64,000 bases of DNA, from contig NC_088298.1 of the NCBI RefSeq assembly GCF_032854445.1, forward strand, positions 857,474 through 921,473, in the 5' to 3' direction. Made by a program: the position numbers and the translations under genes. The notes under the pieces were generated by a model, which was not told where the DNA came from, did not search any database, and was given only the letters and a program-made list of their open reading frames with translations. Positions 20,421 to 32,717 of the stretch are shown here, in pieces. Source of the stretch: Liolophura sinensis (taxonomy: Eukaryota; Mollusca; Polyplacophora; Chitonida; Chitonidae). How positions within the stretch are numbered: the stretch's first letter is position 1; each line of letters starts with the position of its first letter.

Positions 20421-20640
20421 GACTAGCACTGATTGAGGTGCTGACCGATCTGTTTTAATCATTCTGTACCGTTCTCTGGTGAGGTCTACATTGGACTAAG
20501 GATCCATAATTTACGGTTCTGCCAGGAAATCGTACATTAAAATGTTGGATCCTGTTCATCACCAAGGTTTTAGGCTCAGCCCTGGTGCTTTTAGGACCTC
20601 ACCAGTAGAAAGTTTATACGTGGAGGCTAATGAGCCTTTT
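20421..20640 (+). mobile_element. I-like LINE copy F (thumb fragment)
   Basis: This matches the GADRSVLLNLYRSLVRSKLD to VESLYVEANEPS segment of ORF2, with frame breaks. It ends in T-rich sequence exactly where the 5' UTR of copy G starts. Confidence 0.8.
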
Positions 20641-21270
20641 TTATCCCCCACCCCCGTGGGGTTTCCGGGGTGATAAAAATAGGACCTCAGGCCTCTAGGC
20701 AAGCTTATCGTAAAAGTCGACTAACCTAGAGCTCTCCTGTGTGAGCACGGTGAATATAATAGGCTCACATCTTCTCAGTTGTGTGAGAGGCAACCGGGGA
20801 GCGACCTGTTTGCCATGGGTTGCGACCCGAAATCTCCGAGGACGGGATCCTGGTTGGGCGTGTTGGCCTTGCGAGATCCTCACGCCCAACACGTCACTTT
20901 GGCCCTTACTTGGAGAGAGACGGGAGGTCAGATGGGCCGGTCCGATCAATCGGCTTGATCATGTCTTGCCTTTGTGTGGTCCCAATTTCCTCTATATCAG
21001 CACATCATTTAGAGAACAAATGTTATTTTTGAAATATCGTTTGCGGGACTACGTTTTGAGGCGGTGGCTCATGGGTCAATCGAGTAGATTGAATTTAAGC
21101 CTTGGTATAAATCAATCTGTTCGAGTATATCTCATATGGAGTCATGGGTGTCTTTCCAGCTGGGTATTTCCAGGTTCAGGCATCGTCCTTGCTGGCTCTC
21201 CGTGGTGGATGGGGAACATATGGGGTGAAATTTGTAAATATATGCCATGTCTACTTTTAAACTTCCTTTA

Positions 21271-22600
21271 AATGCCTCAAATATATGTAACAGATCTTCC
21301 TCTCAGCCGACTTTGTCTTCAAGTGCTGATAACAAGAGGAAAGTTATCAGACTCACTTGATAATGAACAAAACAGTTGGCCGGCTTTCATTGTTCTCTCA
21401 ATTAAGAGTGAACAAAGGCCGGCTTCAAAAATTCATCCGTTTCTCCCGCAAAGGGCTCTCCAGGGCGCAGATGGAAGTCTTAAAAACGTTAAAAAACTTA
21501 GATCCGGAGACATTCTCATTGAATATTTCTGGCAACAACAATCAAAAAATGTACTTAAATGAAATAAAATATCTGATATATCTGTTTTCACGTCCCCTCA
21601 CCATTCCCTGAACAGCTGTCAGGGAATCATTCGTGACAGGGATGGCGATATAACTGATCTAGCTGAGGAAGAAATCTGCCAAGAACTAAATTCACAGGGG
21701 GTTACCAGAGTGAAACGCTTCATTACGAAGAAATCTGGTAACATCCTTAAACTTAATACTTACCTGCTGACCTTTAACACTACCTCCCTTCCGTCGCATA
21801 TCTACGTTGGCCCGTATAGGGTTAATGTGGATTTATATATCCCTAATCCTACATGTTGTTTTAATTGCCAAAAATGTGGTCATGGCAAGGGCCAATGTCA
21901 GCATAAACTGATTAGTTTTAGATGCGGCAGTGACGGTCATGATGGTTTCCACTGCAGCAACACAGTTAAGTGTTGCAACTGCAGTGGAGATCAAATAGCC
22001 TCCTCAAGGGACTGTCCGCTTTTCGTTAAGGAAAAACAAATTATCAACATGAAAATTAAAAACAACATATCATATCAGGAAGCCCGAAAATTAGACTCAC
22101 TTACTAATACTTCTCTACAGACTTCGTTTGCCAATGTGGTCAAGCGAATAGCAACTGTTGCTATTCAAACCTCTTGCACTTGGCCCATTGGAAACGACAA
22201 ACCTAGTTATGTTTCTGCTCAACTTTCGTCTCGACCCTCGTTAAATTCTTCCTCAACTCAGACTACTTCGACACACCAAATAAAACAGTAAACACTACAG
22301 AGCACCCTGGTATATCAACTGAGCCCAATTCCTCTAAAAATAATGACAAAAACAAGTCCAGAAACAAGTCTCAAAATAATAATAAGCAAATTAGTAATAA
22401 ACTTAGTGGCCACACAGAGCGTCTCTCTAAGGCCACTAGGGATCCTATCCAAACTTTCAACAAGTTTGAATCGTTGGAGGACGTTGGTTATTCAACATCA
22501 GATGCGGATGTCATGGATACATCACCCGTACCAGGAAGATCTAACAGCCGATCTCCACGGAAGGGTGATACGTGGTCTAAACACAAAGATAAATCTCCTA
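21271..22600 (+). pseudogene. LINE ORF1 (gag-like, CCHC), copy G
   Basis: The ATG at 21271 is a candidate start. Later pieces read SWPAFIVLSIKSEQ, DGSLKNVKKLRSGDILIE, then (21710-22291) KRFITKKSGNILKLNTYLLT, IPNPTCCFNCQKCGHGKGQC, FRCGSDGHDGFHC and CCNCSGDQIASSRDCPLF. These are three zinc knuckles (CCHC, CCHC and the C-rich third) typical of I/Jockey-type ORF1. Two or more frameshifts (near 21560-21700 and after 22291) break it. It binds element RNA in the cytoplasm in related LINEs. Confidence 0.82.
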
Positions 22601-22616
22601 TACGTCTCCCTCCATA

Positions 22617-23245
22617 ATGGCGATGTATGATAAAATTATACAGTGGAATTGTCGAGGTCTTAAGGTAAACTTTATTGAAATAACAATTGAATTACTAAAT
22701 CCTATTGCCCTTTGTCTTCAAGAAACTCACCTGAAGACATCTGACAAAGATAAAACAACTTTTAAAAATTATTCACACTATAGCATCTATTGTAATGAAG
22801 AAGAGCGGGCTACAGGCGGCTCCTCTGGATACAGAGCTTCACCCTGTGGACGTTCGTGTTTCGTTACCTGAAACAATAACATTATGTTCAGTGTATATTC
22901 CTCCTAACACTTCTTTGTCAGATTTGCAGTTACATAATTTAAAAGAACAATTGCCAAAACCGTTGATAATTATGGGAGATTTTAATTCCCATAACCCCCT
23001 TTGGGGCAGTAATAACATAAAAAAAGGGCAAGATGATGGAAAATTTCTTATCTAAGGAGGAACTGTGTTATTTCAATGATGGTTCTAATACCTATTTACA
23101 TCCGGGTAATGGCACTTATTCTGCGATCGACCTCACTATCACAGATCCATCACTTCTCCCAGATTTTTCTTGGAGGGTGCATGACGATCTTTGTGGTACA
23201 GACCATTTTTCCATAATCCTAGAGCATATCACTTCTAATTCTTGA
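22617..23245 (+). pseudogene. LINE ORF2 endonuclease domain, copy G
   Basis: ORF2 begins at the ATG at 22617 (MAMYDKIIQWNCRGLKVN). Motifs in order: QWNCRG, ALCLQETHLK, ERATGGSS, then in another frame VSLPETITLCSVYIPPN and IIMGDFNSHNPLWGSNN, then in a third frame SAIDLTITDPSLLPDFSW and GTDHFSIILEH. All main APE-endonuclease motifs (N, E, GDFN, DH) are present, but in three frames. This is the best endonuclease sequence in the window. Confidence 0.85.
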
Positions 23246-23627
23246 GAACGTGTAGCTAAATGGAAGTTTGATGAAGCAGACTGGATCGCATTTGAGATGT
23301 TCTGTGAGGCTGATATCACTCCAGAGAATCTCAATGCAGCAGATGATCCTATATTAAAATTTAATGAGCTTGTATTACGAGCTGCCGATGGAACTTTACC
23401 TAAGACTTCGACAAATCCCAAATCCAAAAGTAAACCCTGGTACGACAATGATTGTCGTAAAGCCATAAAGGACCGTAAAAAGGCTGAGCACATATTTAAT
23501 GATTGTAAAATCTGATAATAATTTAAACCAGGTTCGTGTTTTTCGAGCTAAGGCTCGTCGATTACTGAAGTCCTAGAGACGATCTTGTTGGTGGAACTTT
23601 GTTTCGGGCATTACGTCAAAAGCACCC

Positions 23628-24791
23628 ATGCGTAAGGTCTGGAACATGGTTCTGAAGCTTAAGGGCAAAAATAATAAAGCAAAAGTCCATCATTTGAAAG
23701 ATGGAGATAATATATATACCTCTCCATCCGATATAGCCAATAAATTAGCTGAGACACTTTCCAGGAAATCTTTTCCCGAGAATTATACTAAAGAATTACA
23801 ACATATTAAAAACCAGAAGAAGAAAATTAAATTGTCCTTTTCTTCTAAAAATTTAGAAGATTAGAATCGTCCTTTTAATACCGATGAACTTTGGATTGCA
23901 TTAAAAAAGGCCAACGATACTGTCTGTGGGCCTGACAACGGTTTTTACCATTTACCACCTGAGCTACTGGAGACTCTCTTGCACTTGCTTAATGATATTT
24001 GGATAACTGGTAATTTTCCACCGTCATGGAGGGAGGCGTGTATTATCCGGGTTCCCAAACCGGGTAAGGATCATACTGATCCAAATAATTACCGTCCCAT
24101 AGCTCTTACCAGCTGTGTCTGTAAGACTATGGAACAGATGATTAATGATAAACTTGATTGGCTTCTCGAAACCAACAAGTTACTTTCTAATATACAATGT
24201 GGTTTTCGTCAAGGTAGATCAACTATGGATCACCTTGTTCGATTCGAAACCTTTATTCAAGATGGCTTCATCAATAACGAACATGTGGTGTCAATATTTT
24301 TTGACTTTGAAAAAGCCTACGACACCACATGGAAATATGGTGTTTTAAAGGACCTTGTAGATATGGGCCTTAAAGGCCGATTACCAATATTAATATCTGA
24401 ATTTTTTTCTGATCGTCAGTTCAAGGTATGGGTGGAGACTGTCAAGGGCTATACTCCTCTTTCTGACTCTTATGAGCAGGAAATGGGTGTGCCCTATGGC
24501 AGTATACTTACACCAACACTATTTAGCATAAAAATTAATAGTGACTTCCTGATGTGCTACCGTGCTAAAAATATGAATAACATCGAGCGGCAACTGCAGC
24601 CTTGTCTCAGTAAGATCGAGAAATGGGCAGTTGCCAATGGTTGTAGATTTTCTACTTTTAAAACCACCGGTATGCATTTTTGTAACAAACGGAAATTCCA
24701 TCTAGATTCTGAACCTAATTTTTATGGTGAACCAGTGAAAATTGTTGGAGAAAATAAAATTTTAGGGGTTATATTCCATAACAAATTATGA
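23628..24791 (+). pseudogene. LINE ORF2 reverse transcriptase, copy G
   Basis: The N-terminal part is at 23628-23864. After a stop and frameshift, 23979-24791 reads LLNDIWITGNFPPSWREACI, VPKPGKDHTDPNNYRPIALT, QCGFRQGRSTMDHLVRFETF and FFDFEKAYDTTW (motif A). The GVPQGSIL block is changed to VPYGSILTPTLFS. The stretch containing YVDD is missing, with INSDFLMCYRAKN joining directly. The catalytic YVDD Asp pair is therefore deleted and the enzyme cannot be active. Confidence 0.85.
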
Positions 24792-24812
24792 TTTATACCT
24801 CATATAAAAATG

Positions 24813-25085
24813 GGGGCCTCCGTGGCTCAGTCGGTTAGCGCGCTAGCGCAGCGTAATGACCCAGAAGCCTCTCACCTATGCGGTCGCTGTGAGTTCAAGT
24901 CCAACTCATGCTGGCGTCCTCTCCGGCCATAAGTGGGAAGGTCTGCCAGCAGCCTGCGGATAGTCGTGGGTTTCCCCCGGGCTCTGCCCGGTTTTTTCCC
25001 ACCATAATGCTGGCCGCCGTCGTATAAGTGAAATATTCTTGAGTACGGCGTAAAACACCAATCAAATACATTAAATCAAATAAAT
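24813..25085 (+). mobile_element. SINE family A copy inserted in LINE copy G (12-bp TSD)
   Basis: Full-length SINE: GGGGCCTCCGTGGCTCAGTC (box A), GTGAGTTCAAGTCCAACTC (box B), body, GCTGGCCGCCGTCGTATAAG, core TGAAATATTCTTGAGTACGG, and an AAAT-rich tail. Flanks CATATAAAAATG at 24801-24812 and 25086-25097 are identical. Removing the insert restores the LINE thumb sequence exactly (CCTCATATAAAAATGCTTA), so it inserted after copy G. Confidence 0.97.
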
Positions 25086-25604
25086 CATATAAAAATGCTT
25101 ATAGCTAAATGTACAAAGGCTCTCGATATAGTTAAGGTCGTGTCTACCACCGATTGGGGTGCTGACCGATCTGTTTTACTTAATCTGTATCGTTCACTGG
25201 AGAGGTCTAAATTGAATTATGGATCCATCATTTACGGTTCCGCTAGGGAATCACATATTAAAATGTTGGATCCTGTCCATCATCAAGGTTTGAGGCTCAG
25301 ACTTGGTGCTTTTTAGAACCTCACCCGTAGAGAGTTTATACGTAGAGGCTAACCAGCCTTCTTTACCTCACAGGCGTATAAAACTGAGCCTTCAATATGC
25401 TACGAAGCTCAAAGCTCATCCAACAAACCTTGCCTACGACTGTGTTTTCAATCCATTATATGTAGACAAATATACTAAATGTCCTAACAAGATCCCTTCG
25501 TTCGGTGTTCTTGTTAAGGACCATATTTTGGGAGCCAACATTGAACTTGGGGATATAGCTCCGGTTTCTTTTCCGGAGTCGCTTCCATGGCTTCTTCCCC
25601 AACC

Positions 25605-28441
25605 GCTGATATCACTCCAGAGACTCTCAAAGCAGCAGATGATCCTATATTAAAATTTAACGAGCTTGTATTACGAGCTGCTGATAGAACTATACCTAAG
25701 ACGTCGACAAATCCAAAAGCACACCCTGGTACGACATTGACTGTCGTAAAGCCATAAAGGACTTAATGATTTAATCATTGTCCTACTGATAATAATTTAA
25801 ACCAGGTTCGTAATTTTAGAGCTAAGGCTCGTCGATTACTGAAGTCCAAGAGACGATCCTGTTGGCGGAACTTTGTTTCGGGCATTACGTCAAAAACACC
25901 CATGCGTAAGGTCTGGAACATGGTTCAGAAATTTAAGTTCAAAAATAATAAAGCCAAAGTCCAGCATTTGAAAGATGGAGATAAGATATTAACCTCTCCA
26001 TCTGATATAGCCAATAAATTAGCTGAGACAATTTCCAACAAATCTTCTTCTGAGAATTATACTAAAAAGTTCCAACATATTAAAAACCAGAAGGAGAAAA
26101 TTAAATTGCCCTTTTCTTCTAAAAATTTAGAAGATTATAATTGTCCTTTTAATGTCGAGGAACTTAAGACTGCATTAAAAAAAGGCCAACGATACTACTT
26201 GTGGTCCCGATAATGTATATTATAAGTTTCTGAACCATTTACCACCTGAGCCACTGGAGACTCTTTTGGACTTGCTTAATGATATTTAGATAACTGGTAA
26301 TTTTCCACCATCATAGAGGGAGGCGTGTATTATCCCGGTTCCTAAACCGTGTAAGGATCATACTGATCCAAATAATTACCGTCCCATAGCTCTTACCAGC
26401 TGTGTCTGTAAGACTATGGAACAGATGATTAATGATAGACTTGATTGGTTTCTGGAAACCAACAAGTTACTTTCTAATATTCAATGCGGTTTTCATCAAG
26501 GTAGATCCACTATGGATCACCTTGTTCGATTCGAAACCTTTATTCGCAATGGCTTCATCAGTAACGAACGTGTGGTGTCCATATTTTTTGACCTTGAAAA
26601 GGCCTACGACACCACATGGAAATATGGTATTTTAAACGACCTCGCGGATATGGGACTTAAAGGTCGATTACCTATATTTATATCTCAATTTTTATCTGAT
26701 CGTCAGTTTAAGATACGGGTGGGTTCCACTCTTTCTGAATCTTATGAGCAGGAAATGGGTGTACCCCAAGGCAGCATTCTATCACCAACTCTGTTTAGCA
26801 TAAAAATAAATAGCCTAGCAAAAACATTAACATCTGGCACAGAGGGTTCTTTATACGTGGATGATTTCCTTATATGCTACCGAGCTAAGAATATGAATAA
26901 TATCGAGCGTCAGTTGCAGCTTTGTCTCAATAAAATCGAGAAATGGGCAACTGAAAACGGTTTTAGATTTTCAACGTCTAAAACCGTCGGTATGCATTTT
27001 TGTAACAAACGGAAACTTCATGTTGATCCCGAGCTTAATTTTTGTGGTGAACAGATTAAAATTGTTGGAGAAACTAAATTCTTAGGTATAATATTTGATA
27101 GTAAGCTATCTTTTATACCTCATATCAAAATGCTTAAAGTTAAATGTACAAAGCCTCTCGATATAATTAAGGTCGTGTCTAGCACCGACTGGGGTGCTGA
27201 CCGATCAGTTTTACTTAATTTGTATCGTTCTCTGGTGAGGTCTAAATTGGACTATGGATCCATCATTTACGGTTCCGCTAGGAAATCATATATTAAAATG
27301 TTGGATCCTGTCCATCATCAAGGTTTGAGGCTCAGCCTTGGTGCTTTTAGAACCTCGCCAGTAGAAAGTTTATACGTGGAGGCTAATGAACCTTCTTTAT
27401 ATAACCGACGTATTAAACTTAGCCTTCAATATGCTACAAAGCTTAAAGCTCATCCAACAAACCCTGCCTACGACTGTGTTTTTAATCCATTGTATGTAGA
27501 CAAATATACTAAATGTCCTAACAAGATCCCTTCGTTCGGTCTTCGTATACAGGACCATATTGTGGGAGCTAACATCAAGCTGGAAGATATAGCTCTGGTG
27601 TCTTTTCCGGAGTCTCCTCCATGGCTTCTCCCACAACCTAAACTAATATTTGATCTACGTAAATATAATAAGTCGAATATAAATCCTCTTATAATTCAGC
27701 AAGGTTTTGCTGAAATTAAAGCTAATTATATGGATTATAAATTTATATATACTGGCGGGCCGAAGGATGGGGACAGGGTTGCGACTGCGGCTGTCATGGA
27801 GCAGCGAGTCTCTTCCTTTCGTCTTCCATCCTCGTCTTCAATATTCTCTGCCCAGGCAAGAGCTGTACTCCTGGCCTTATCATATGTTTCTTCTGGGTGT
27901 GCCCAGAGGCCAATGATATGCACTGACTCGTTGTCTTGCTTATTGGCAATACAGAATAATAAATTTAAAAATCCGTTAATCCTCGAAATATTAGCCTGCT
28001 GGATACCAAGTCATATTGGTATCCATGGAAACACAGTCGCAGACAGGGAGGCGAAAGCTGCCCTAAATAAACCCATATCTAAGATAAAAATCTCTTATAC
28101 TGACATGAAGTCCAATATTCTTAAATATATTCGTTGCCTTTGGCAGGGTGAATGGAACTTGCAGGTCCGTAATAAACTGCATGCTATTCATCCGGTCATT
28201 GGCTACAATAATTATACATGCGAAAGGTCTCGTAGAGACCAAGTAGTCCTAACAAGGTGTCGTGTTGGGTATTCTCGTCTAACGCACAACTTCATACTAG
28301 ATGGGAGCAGTGCTCCCGAGTGCGTTGGATGCGATGCCCAATATGGCATCAAACATATTTTGGTTGACTGTAGACTTTGCCCACGTTCGGCAGAGATTCT
28401 ACACGGTCGACTCTATATATGATTTGTTTGACAACATCGCT
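25605..28441 (+). mobile_element. I-like LINE copy I (best RT-RNase H)
   Basis: This starts in the endonuclease-RT linker (GATATCACTCCAGAGACTCT, equal to 23316 in copy G) directly after the truncated copy G, and runs to the end of the known ORF2 (SAEILHGRLYI then YDLFDNIAG) before jumping to copy J. It lacks a 5' UTR, ORF1, endonuclease and 3' UTR. The junctions with G and J show short shared sequence, as in recombination or end joining between copies. Confidence 0.88.
25902..28422 (+). pseudogene. LINE ORF2 RT-RNase H polyprotein, copy I
   Basis: The N-terminal RT is at 25902-26213, followed by a frameshift near 26180. Two Trp positions are TAG (NDI*ITGN near 26289 and PPS*REAC near 26316). 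From 26416 the frame is open for 668 codons; its Met is internal. It contains FFDLEKAYDTTW (motif A), MGVPQGSILSPTLFS, SLYVDDFLICY (catalytic YVDD), and the thumb to VESLYVEANEPSLYN. The RNase H follows with YTGGPKDGD (first Asp now Gly), SAQARAVLLAL (Glu now Gln), CTDSLSCLLAIQNN and HGNTVADREAKAAL. About 15 residues before CWIPSH are deleted. The C-terminus is VGCDAQYGIKHILVDC. RT looks intact; RNase H does not. Confidence 0.92.
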
Positions 28442-28955
28442 GGTTATCATATGTTTCTTCTGGGCATGCGCAGAGGGCAATGATATGGAGCGACTCGCTT
28501 TCTTGTCTTTCGGCAATACAGAATAATAAATTTAAAAATCCGTTGATCCTCGAAATATTAGCCATACACCGAAAACTGATTAAAAGAGGTAAAGATATCA
28601 TATTCTACCAGATATCAAGTCATACTGGTATCCATGGAAACACAAGCGTAGACAGGAAGGCTAAAGCTGCCCTTACTAAACCTGCCCTTACTAAACCTTT
28701 GTGAAAAATTAAAATACGATATAATGATTTTAAGTCTAATATTCTTAAATATATTCGTCGCCTTTGGCAGGGTGAATGGAATTTGCAGGTCCATAATAAA
28801 CTGCATGCCATTTATTCTGTCTGTGGCTACAATATTTATACTAGCGAAAAATCTCGTAGTGACCAAGTAGTTTTAACACGGTGTCGTATTCGGCATTCTC
28901 GTCTAACACACAATTTCATACTAGATCTGAGCAGTGCTCCCGAGTGTGTTTGGCT
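28442..28955 (+). mobile_element. I-like LINE copy J (RNase H fragment)
   Basis: This reads MFLLGMRRGQ in one frame and WSDSLSCLSAIQNNKFKNPL, HTGIHGNTSVDRKAKAALTK in another. ALTKP is duplicated (CCTGCCCTTACTAAACC twice near 28670-28700). It then continues to the LTRCRIRHSRLTHNFILD region and ends at GTGCTCCCGAGTGTGTTTGG, almost the same endpoint as copy D. Confidence 0.85.
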
Positions 28956-29525
28956 ATTATGCTTTTACCATCATTGCTGAAAGTCTTAATAATAATTGTT
29001 TTCCTGCATAAACCAGAATTCTACTCGTGAATTAAGCATTCAGCTAGGCCTGGTCCCTTCGCCTTGTTTTTTGTGTTCTTGTATGTCAAATGTGATGACA
29101 ACGCCGCAGTTTTAGTATATCTACACCACTGATGTCTTACAGATTGCTACTAATATTACTGCATTTTGACTACCTAACTCTGCTTAATCCATGGTGTTAA
29201 GGGGCGTGTCATTTGTTAATATTTAAGTTAGAATAAAACACTTTCTCGTGTAAATTGTCAACAGGCCTGAATCCATACTGCTGAACAATGTACCAATGTA
29301 GCCACCAAAGTTTTAGTCACTTGTAATTTATGACGTAAATCTTTAGATGCCTGATAAACACCAGCCGAGATTCACTACAAGTGGGCAAATCTGATGTGTT
29401 CGAACGATGTTCAGCAACAAACGTTTATTTGTATACATTCTAATTACTATCATAATCCTCTGGAACTGTAGCTATGAACAATAATGGATTTCATCTATGC
29501 TCATACATCGGGAGCGATAGATACA
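28956..29525. other. Mostly unrecognised; family X piece at 29170-29275
   Basis: Bases 29170-29275 (ATCCATGGTGTTAAGGGGCG, GTTAGAATAAAACACTTTC) look like the end of repeat family X on the minus strand, comparable with 62130-62230. The rest is unassigned. Confidence 0.35.
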
Positions 29526-29527
29526 GG

Positions 29528-29822
29528 TTTCATCCTTGATCGAGTCACACCTAAGGCCTTAAAAAGAAGTTGTAACTTCCTCACTTGGCGTTCAGCATGA
29601 CAGGGATGGTGCAACGACTGCTTGACTCTTATCAGTATAATGGCTTACTTGCCTTCGGTAAGGCGTCTTCTCGAAGCAGCACTAGATAAAAGAGCGGTGA
29701 AAATCCGCCCGACAACAAGGAGGCTCATTATTTGCACTATAAGGATTCCTCCGTCGTCATATGACTGAAAAATTATTAAGTGCGATGTTAAACTTTAAGC
29801 ACGCACTCACTCACTCACTATT
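29528..29822 (+). mobile_element. SINE family B copy, 5' truncated
   Basis: It lacks the box A head and starts at CCTTGATCGAGTCACACCTA. It continues with GTTGTAACTTCCTCACTTGG, AGATAAAAGAGCGGTGAAAA and TCCTCCGTCGTCATATGACT, then the core CTGAAAAATTATTAAGTGCG and an ACTC tail ending in CACTCACTCACT. Confidence 0.85.
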
Positions 29823-30065
29823 CGCATACACCTGAATTTTTCCACATGCGGGAAATAGAAACTAAGATCATAGATTTTCCAAACACATCTGAGAATTCAT
29901 TTCGAATAGCAGTATTTTTTAAAAAGAACACCAAGTTAGATAATGACCTCATTTTTTCCCAGTATACAGCCTAACGTAATGAAAGCTCCCACTCAGCTGC
30001 ATAAGGATTTACTTTTTATCAAAGGCTTGCTGCCATTATATTATTCTGTGACTTGAGGCATTGAA

Positions 30066-30660
30066 AATCTCGAAGATGATGTAATTACATATTGGATGCT
30101 AAAGCCTGTTTCCTAGAAATGAAAACCATATACAGCATAGCCGAATTCGTTGTGATTCAGTATCGCGCATACAGCGGAATATAATACCATGGTTGGCAAT
30201 AAAAATACATAGCTTTTTAGATATGCTGTCTTTCAGTTCTAATGCCTGGTTTTTTATTTGTTTGAAAAAAGCCCAGCTACTGAGCCTGGACAACACAATA
30301 CGAGTAAGATTTATGGAGACATGTCCGCAGTGTTATTCAGCATAACCTCTAGAACTTCCCAACAAACCCTGAGGGAATGCCATTACCCCAAGACGAAACT
30401 GATATCCATCTCCCAGAAGTCATATCCAGAAAAATACTTCTCCTAATGGAAGCCGTTGCGGACAAAAAACACACCAATTGTGCAGCAGTAGACCAATGGT
30501 CTTCAGTATGATGCAAAACAACGATCAAATAAATAAGTGAAATATTCATACGTACGGCGTTAAATTCCAATCGAACAAATAAGGAAATAGCTATTGGGGG
30601 GGAAAGAAACGCGCAGGAAACTCTCAGGAAAGTTGTACAGCATAAATTGTTGTTTTTTAT
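30066..30660. repeat. Dispersed repeat family Z, copy 2
   Basis: Related to 16555-17100 (see that entry). It contains a short stretch at 30535-30590 that resembles only the SINE A tail core (AAGTGAAATATTC..GTACGGCGTTAAATTCCAATC), so a very short 5'-truncated SINE may have inserted here. Confidence 0.45.
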
Positions 30661-32558
30661 TTTACCCTATAGCTCTTCAAGTTGCCATGAATATTAGAGA
30701 TATTGATGCTTGAGTATGGCGTTGAAGAACTGAATGAATATCAGGGATGCAGACGTAGAGATAGGAACTCTACGCGGTATATTTGAGACACGGGAAATTT
30801 GCAGGACGGCTCCATACGTGGACCTACAGCATTTATAACGGCTATACACCACTCCCGCACAAGTCTTCCTCATGCCGAGCTGACCAGTGCGTCGATCATA
30901 CATACACTCCCGCACAAGCAGGCCTTTAAATGCCTAGTCATTACTCAAGTGTTCAATGATATGAACGGAAATGATGTGGATTGCTTCCTGCATGTAAAAC
31001 AAATACTAATGGGTTTATCAGTGCCTGTTTCGCAGGTCTTGGGAGATTTTACGAAATTTTTTTCTTCATATTATTCAAATCGTTAGGACCATCATTGAGG
31101 AAAGAAGCCTAACAGGCTGAGATTGTGAACGTATTCTTTGTTTCAGTCGCTAGAGCCTTATAATAATAGTTTATCTTTTAAGTGCCATACTGTGTCCTAA
31201 AACAGTTAAAATGCTCATTACAAACGATGGCAGAGTTTTGCGATTTCTGAAAGCTAGAAATCATTAGTTAAAGCTAACGTTTCTTACGTTAACAAATGTA
31301 CATGTATATCCAAAATCTATTAGCCACATTGAAAAGCCGTAAATAGAAGTATTAAAAGCCTAAAATGCGACGTATTTTTGTTTACACTGATACAGGATTA
31401 GCTGTGAACGGGCTATGGGTACCGTAATCAATCCATTTTAGTGACTGAATACAGGTAAAAGTAATCAAATAAATGTTTGTACGAAATATGACAATGACAC
31501 ACAATCTTGTTCCGTGAGACCTTGTCATATTCAGTGTTTATATATTTGCGTCCAAACACGTCCTTGATGAGTTTGCAACGCCGCTGATCCGAAGCCCTTA
31601 GCGTGTTGTAGACATTTACGAAGCATTTTTACTCAAATGTTAAAGTTTCTTGAACCAAATGGCAGACATGAAAAGACAAATATATTTGACATAGGACACT
31701 TGTTCTCCTGGACAAACGTTAGCCTTTCTGTTATCAGGTGTGAAACCCTAAGAAATCAAATCACCGGCCACCAACGGAACAATTGCTGAAATTTTAAACC
31801 GCTATTCATAGCGGTCGACATCGTATCTTACAAATGCTCCAGACCTAAGCGATGCAGACCTGCAGCGTGGCTAAGTCTGGAAACACAGTTAGAAATATCT
31901 AACAGACCTAGCGTCAATATTTACTGAAGCCCTGTGAATATTTCCGCGATACAGCTGCGCCTAATCCTGGCGCTTCAGGTGCCGTTTAACTTGCACAGAT
32001 AGCTTGATAAGGAAATGTTGACTTTTTCCTCTGAGTTGCATCTGAACAACGTATAACACATTTCGGATATTTTGTTATGCCCTTTACCGCCGTTTGCCAG
32101 ATTTCCCTCGAGGATCGTTGTGACTTATATCGCTAAATTAAACACAGATTCCGATATGAGTTATGAGCTTTAGATCGAACACAAAGGTATGAATTCTGAT
32201 TTTTATATAAACGTGTCCACAAGCAAACCTGCAAACCTGCTAATCGAAAGTGGGAGTCAGGGGAAAATCGGTGGAGTTTTAGCTCGGATTGGCCTATCTC
32301 AGGGGATCCTGAGGCAGAGCACATACGCCGTTAACAGTTCAGCCTTCTTCAGCCCTGCAGCCAGGATTAAAACGAAATATCGTAGAAAATTCTATTATAA
32401 TTTCAACGAAATTTCAACTTATATCTGTTCCAAAAGACACCTCCCTTGGATAATAGCCGTTGAGGTAACGATCTTTTCTTTCTTTCCTGTTTTGGATTTG
32501 TGTGGAATAATTATTACACGGGTATTTGTTACAGGATGCGGAAACATATGGTGTCAGT
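30661..32558. other. No recognised feature
   Basis: Nearly 2 kb without a repeat or gene that I can name. The longest frame (32189-32560) shows no motif. Confidence 0.35.
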
Positions 32559-32699
32559 AGCTCTCACAGCCAAAGCCAATATGAAGGTGACTGATACCAC
32601 AGTCGAGCTCTCACAGCCAAAGCCAATATGAAGGTGACTGATACCACAATCGAGCTCTCACAGCCAAAGCCAATATGAAGGTGACTGACACCACAGTCG
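32559..32699 (+). repeat. 47-bp minisatellite, three copies
   Basis: Three near-identical 47-base units begin AGCTCTCACAGCCAAAGCCA at 32559, 32606 and 32653. Diverged units follow (AGCTTAGTATGAGGGTTAC at 32700; GAGCTCAACATGAGGGTTGC near 33179 and GAGTTCAATACTAGGGTTAC near 33213). The last two are separated from the array by the PLE piece P4. Confidence 0.9.
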
Positions 32700-32717
32700 A
32701 GCTTAGTATGAGGGTTA

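Larger units (their letters stand above)
20641..25604 (+). mobile_element. I-like LINE copy G (5' complete, 3' truncated)
   Basis: In order: 5' UTR (20648-21270), ORF1 (about 21271-22600 in several frames), ORF2 endonuclease (22617-23245), linker, RT (23628-24791), a SINE A insertion (24813-25085), then thumb (25086-25590). It ends in the LLPQP position before RNase H and jumps at 25605 to the linker of the next copy. It carries the best-preserved 5' half in the window, although all domains are split by frameshifts. Confidence 0.88.

Noticed and set aside
26416-28422. A working host reverse transcriptase gene
   Set aside because: The frame begins at an internal Met of the RT. Upstream TAG codons and a frameshift, missing endonuclease and lost RNase H residues show it is a dead LINE copy.
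32559-32699. CRISPR-like array
   Set aside because: The three 47-base units are contiguous with no spacers, in a eukaryotic genome.
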